A stretch of DNA of 64,000 nt from positions 3,450,449-3,514,448 of the forward strand of contig VFFE01007859.1 of NCBI GenBank assembly GCA_008921705.1, in the 5' to 3' direction. This document shows positions 59,301 to 64,000 of the stretch, piece by piece. The notes beneath the pieces were generated by a model that was given only the letters and a program-made list of their open reading frames with translations, had not been told where the DNA came from and did not search any database. This stretch comes from Burhinus oedicnemus (Eukaryota; Chordata; Aves; Charadriiformes; Burhinidae). How positions within the stretch are numbered: position 1 is the stretch's first letter; every line of letters begins with the position of its first letter. The position numbers and the translations under genes were made by a program.

Positions 59301-62300
59301 GTTGGCTAGGCTGACTGTCAAGTCACTGTCGAGCTGTAGTTTTTAAGACATACTTTACTGTATCGGTCACCACTATGGAGCAGAACCCTGCAACGCACGT
59401 TTAAAAAAACAGGTCCATTCATCACTAATGTCCTTGCACATTTCTTACATTACCTAAGGCTCCTAATCAGCATTTTAGTATTAAAGGCCCCCTCAAATAC
59501 ATGCAGCCACAACAGTTCTCCTGATACACAGCTGATTCTTCAATATCTGCTAGAGATATTGATTCTCTGCAAGGACTAAAATTGTTCCTCTCTCTCAACC
59601 ATGCCACAGGTCTTTGCAACAGCACCTAAGAGACATGAGTTGAGAGAATACCACCAAAAATAGTATTTGTTACTTCTTAAATGCCAGTTCCAAGCAAGCT
59701 TGTTTAATACTGACCAGCGTTTAAGCATTTACAAGGCACTGCCAAATGACAAACAGATATCCCTGGAGATTTTCACTCTGTCCTTCCTGAAGGGGAAAAA
59801 GAGCTCTTACGTAGATGTACCGTTGTTCTTTAATGCTGCAGCCTGACCTTCCACAGGCCACGAACATAGAACAGGTAAATCAGAAACTGAAAGCAGTTCT
59901 GCCAGCAAAGGCCTGCCACTGAACAAGAGCAAGAAGAGCTGATACAGAAGCTGTCAAGTATACATAGTGGAACGCTGGAGTATATATAGCGGAACACACT
60001 TGTATTAGTGAAGCTGCCCAGAGCAAAGGAGGATGAATGTCCTAATTGTGTCAATGCCTCATCGTGTGCAGACCGGGAGGCTGGCTGGAGGGAGGCAACT
60101 GGGCAGGAAAGAGCTCTTCTGTGAAGCAAACAGCTTCAGCAGCAGTGGAGTCCATCACCACTGACAGTGACGGATCTGCTCTGGTACAGGGAGAGCTCAT
60201 GCTGCACTCAGCCTAGCCTTCAGTCTCTGCATAAATGCACAATCCCATGGCACCTGCAGGCCATATCCTCATGAAACCACCATGTTTTGGCCCAAACTAT
60301 TTTTGTCTTGTTCAGTGCTTCTCTCAGGATATTATCTAGGGAGCAGGATGGGCAGACTTTTGCTCCCACCAGCCTATGCTCACCTAAGAGCTGTACAGGT
60401 TTCTATGAGTCAGCCAGTGAGAGAAACAACGGAGTTTCACCCACAAGAACATTAAGGCAACTGCTCCTGCCAGAAAGGCTGCATCATGGCTCTAAACCAG
60501 CCTTTAATACTCCTGCTTGAGGTAAGGCTTGGCCATCTGCCCATTTAGATTATAAACTCTTTGGAAATGCATACTGTTAATGATTGTACTCTGAAATTAG
60601 CTGCACAAAAGTCTGTGCCAAGGAAAGATGAGTCCCAATAATTTAGGACAACTTAGTCCTAGCTAAACAAACTTGGCTTCTTTCTTCCCCCTGCTTTTTG
60701 CGGCATTGAGAAAACATGTTCGCATTACGTAGTCAGCTCTCAAAGCTACCAAAGCTGCACTTACAAAGGAGCATTTTAAACAGCAGTCCGTTGTCTGAGA
60801 GCGCATTAATGCATCTATTGCCTTGGAGACAGAGAAAGGGCAGCCTTTGGAGACAGAATGAACCCTCTATGAGATAGAGCCTCAGCATATCCCTATTGAC
60901 GTGGTCCAAGGGACTGGATTGTGTCGGGGAGAAAAAAATAGTAAGACAAGCCAATCTGACAGACAGGGCTCACAATTTAAACCAGATCAACATGACTTTG
61001 GGCTCAATTTGTAGACATACTGGACTGATTACTGCTTTAGCGTCATTAAATGACTTTCCTAAGATTAACTCATGACTATTAAGCACTTAAGGATTCAGTG
61101 ATTCTCTTTATAAATAACACTTTGAAGTCAAATCCTTAAAATTGGTTTAGGCTAAAATTAGAAGGGTGCTAATAAATTAGACTATGAATACATGTGTTTC
61201 ACGATTGCTTAAACAGATACCACCTTACACAGGCTTTGTTCTCCTACATAGTGGCACACTCACCCCAAAAGTGCTAGTGCAAAGAACCAGAAAAGGACAA
61301 CAGGGAGAGTGACAAACCAGCTATGAGGGTTGGTTTGCCACCTACACGGTGTGCAAGCAGACAGCGTCAGGCTGGGATCACCAGCCTCCAAGCTCTAATT
61401 CTGCACAGGGCTGCATGGCACATCAGGTATAAGGCAGTGGGAATGCACACCCTGGTACTCTGGAAGTGACACAGCCAGCAGCATGGTGGCAGCACTGTGA
61501 TCCTTCAGTCCCTCTTCTACCGTCCCCAGGTTAATTGCAGTGTGCAAAATAAAAAAGCACATGAGATGAGGAGTAAAGTTGTTATGAAGGTCTTTTGCTT
61601 CCGTGAACAAGAGATGCTGCCAGTCTTGATTTCTTTTTTCTCCCTAGACAAGCTGCTTGGCAGCCCCATCCTCTGGCATGCCGAAATCAGAGGCCTCCCC
61701 CTCCTTTCATCTGCCACTGGGACAAAATGCAGAAGTGATACGGCTCAGCTCTTGGCAACCAAGCTTACTGCTGCAGCACTAAAAAGACCACCGGCAGCTA
61801 AACGGTTCACTACACTCCTACGTTTGTAAACAAGACACGCTGGGGACAGTGGGACGTTTTTCAAAAATGGCTCTAGCACAGGCTAAAGCAGGGAGAGTCT
61901 GTTCAACCCTATTTTGTCATGCAGGGTCTGCCACCGGGCTTTGTTATTTACCCTGCTCATCCCAAACACAAATGTCCTCTCCACCAAGAGAGGAACACTT
62001 GCCAACCCTTAGGCAACAAAGCAAAACAGGGCTGGGACAGAGGGAGGTTTGCTCTCGCTGCGTTCCCAGTGGTTTTACACTAGCACTGGGGGATACAGGG
62101 TTGAGGAGTTACACTGGTGCAGCAAGGACAGCGGCACATCCTCTAGAACAGAAAGGACTGAGTTTTTTCTCCAGAGAAACGCTCCCCAGCCTTGGGTAAC
62201 ACAGGTCAGTAAGGTGAGAAGCACCACAATACTTGCCATCAGCACACACAGAGCTTACAAACTGACTTTCAGCCTGGCCTTCCCCTGGTTTGTTCCTCCG

Positions 62301-64000
62301 GTGTTAGGAAACCCAGTGAGTAAAAGCAGCAGGAGCAAGCTAGGCTGGGGAATTCAGCCGTGCCCAAAAGGGATGCATGGGTATTGGGGCGCAGGAAATC
62401 CAGCACTCACCTCTGAGGAGTCGGCATACCGAGCAACACGTGCACACTGAAAGAGGAGCTGAGCATTAGAAACTCATCTGGCTAAGCTACTATCCCTCAG
62501 AAAACACTTGGCATCATTTTGAGGTGGACTTCATGGCCCCCGTGTGCATAGAGAGACGACTGTCTCTATTCACCAGCACGGAGCACAGACCCAGGAACGT
62601 GCCTCACCCCAGGCTGGGATTACATACAGCTCCCTGGCTCTGTTCTCAGATCAGTAACCAGAAATAACTCCTGACTAGAGGGACCCAGGAATGTGGATAA
62701 GCAATGGGTAACAGTGCAAAAGGCTGTATGGTAATAAACACAGGGTGCAATACTGGGGCTTGTATTACTACACGCCTGGATTTTCTTCAGTAGATTTAGA
62801 CTGCTACAAGCACTGGTGCAGCCATTCATATAGCTTCTGAAGGAAAACTATCCACAGATCCCTGATCTTCCTAAACGTGCTGAGGAGTCCTGCAGGAGTT
62901 ACATTTTGGTGGAATTGCTGTAAGAATGAAAGCAAGCAAGCGAATTGCATTGCACCCTTCAGTGCAAATGCAGGTGATTCACAGCTGTTTGTAAGTGTGA
63001 CCGTAACAGCTTCATCTTGTGGATAGCTTGTGTTCCAGGAAACAGCCCAGAAATAATTTCCAGTTTGAGCCTTCCAATTTAATCCTCACAGTGCCATCAA
63101 TGACTGCAGGAAAAAAAAAAGCTTTTAGTGAAAAAAAAAAAAAAAAATTGAGCGCTGTGTGATTTCTTTCATCATAATTATCCTGCACTGTAGACACTGA
63201 AAGTTCTTCTATAGTTTCAGTCATTTTAAACCAGCATAAACCAGTGCTGCTGCTGAAAACAGATGTCCCATTGCCTCTCGCACTCTGCCCTCCACCTTTC
63301 TTGTCCCATTGCTGATATCTGTGCTGCTGCTCTCTACGAGCTTGAGGATCTGACCCAGGTCAAGAGCAACCTGGAAGCAAGGAACAGCATTTAACTTGAA
63401 CCAGCTCCTTGTCTGGGGTCAGCATATATAAATAAGATTTAAACATATCCAAGGGAAAGGACAACACAGGGCAGAAGCAAGCAGCTGGGTCACACCCTTT
63501 CAACAGGAGTGCTGACTCACATTGGCTGGATGCTGGTGTGAAACTATGGCCTTTGTATAAAAGAGATAAGTCTCAACCAACCAACCTCAAGATATCTGCT
63601 GTGGGTTTAGATCAGAAGGTAGCTGATCACAATTTTATGACTGTTTATTCTCTGAAAGCTCATACAACATATACATACGGGTTATGCTCATGCATATTTC
63701 TGGAGTTTTTCTGGTTAGCGGGGACTGAACTATCCAGACGTATCCTGAATATTGATATTCCCCCACATTTGTTCTGCCCTGCAAAGCCTTCAATGCTGAA
63801 GTGCAAAACCAAGAAACAGCCTTGACTGTCTCCTGCACAGAGGAGTGGAGAGTATCAGAAAGCACACTGTGCATTTCTGCTTTGAAATCATTCCAGCTGA
63901 GAATGATCCCTGCCTGGGGTGAGCTTAAGCAGAAATGACACTTGGTCTGGGCAATACAGAGGGTGGCTCAGTAATATGTGATCCTCTGGCCCAGACAGCG
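53318..64000 (-). other. REEP1 intron(s) running off the window
   Basis: About 10.7 kb upstream of the 140-nt exon. I searched for the conserved REEP exon encoding RSFSMQDLT-like sequence and did not find it, so the upstream exons probably lie to the right. It contains a CR1 3' fragment (about 54473-54855), a 36-nt exon-like unit at 62411-62446 and A-runs at about 63111-63120 and 63131-63146. A short CR1-like tail remnant lies at 58536-58551. Confidence 0.55.
54473..54855 (+). mobile_element. CR1 LINE 3' fragment
   Basis: Well-preserved CR1 3' region: gttcagcctagagaagagaa, ggctccggggagacctta, gatctcaggaagaaattttc, cactggaacaggttgcccag, aggtcccttccaacctaaac, then the terminal attctatgattctctgatt. 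It covers only the last codons and the 3' UTR. In REEP1 intronic sequence, antisense to REEP1. Confidence 0.93.

Noticed and set aside
63225..63371. Minus-strand frame of about 48 codons after a cttccag acceptor-like site (VALDLGQILKLVESSS start)
   Set aside because: Attractive as an alternative terminal exon, but it has no match to the REEP1 C-terminus and no independent support.
1..64000. CRISPR arrays, bacterial operons, tRNA or rRNA genes
   Set aside because: None seen. The gene structure is fully vertebrate and repeats are interspersed or simple.

Overview
This is a vertebrate nuclear window, almost certainly from a bird. Coding sequence sits in short GT-AG exons. There are CR1 LINE pieces with the typical CR1 3' end (two ATTCTATG-like units), a solo LTR of a type I remember from non-galliform bird genomes, and a compact CpG island. 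Gene order and orientation match the vertebrate PTCD3 - IMMT - MRPL35 - REEP1 block. Nothing here looks prokaryotic, and there is no CRISPR array or operon.

Layout. (1) 1-16,665, plus strand: the last 18 coding exons of PTCD3 (mitoribosomal PPR protein mS39); its 5' exons lie left of the window. An intron holds a SNORD94-like C/D box snoRNA whose guide matches U6 snRNA around C62. A second, same-length copy with a different first guide lies in a later intron. A solo LTR begins 10 nt after one PTCD3 splice donor. (2) 17,797-43,954, minus strand: complete IMMT (mitofilin/MIC60), 15 coding exons, 743 codons plus stop, tail-to-tail with PTCD3. It includes a 15-nt microexon and a tandem NAGNAG acceptor. 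Its introns carry a 2.8-kb 5'-truncated CR1 (antisense to IMMT) and smaller repeats. (3) About 42,960-44,720: a CpG island with a divergent promoter between IMMT and MRPL35, containing an NRF-1 palindrome, a CCAAT box, an octamer and YY1-type ATGGCGGC sites. ZNF143/THAP11-like motifs lie just inside IMMT intron 1. (4) 44,487-46,013, plus strand: MRPL35 (bL35m), 3 coding exons, 186 codons plus stop. (5) 47,087-64,000, minus strand: the 3' end of a gene I assign to REEP1. It has a long candidate 3' UTR, a 24-codon terminal coding exon, a 140-nt penultimate exon and then more than 10 kb of intron running off the right edge.

Three adjacent genes (PTCD3, IMMT, MRPL35) encode mitochondrial proteins: two mitoribosome subunits and the core MICOS cristae organiser. 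REEP1 shapes tubular endoplasmic reticulum. All exon calls come from reading splice sites and keeping phase. The coding lengths close exactly in frame (PTCD3 part 1638 nt, IMMT 2232 nt, MRPL35 561 nt). I found no evidence of a wholly new biological system. The most notable items are the duplicated intronic snoRNA with a switched guide, interleaved inverted repeats in the same intron, the LTR beside a splice donor, and the long REEP2-like tail of REEP1.
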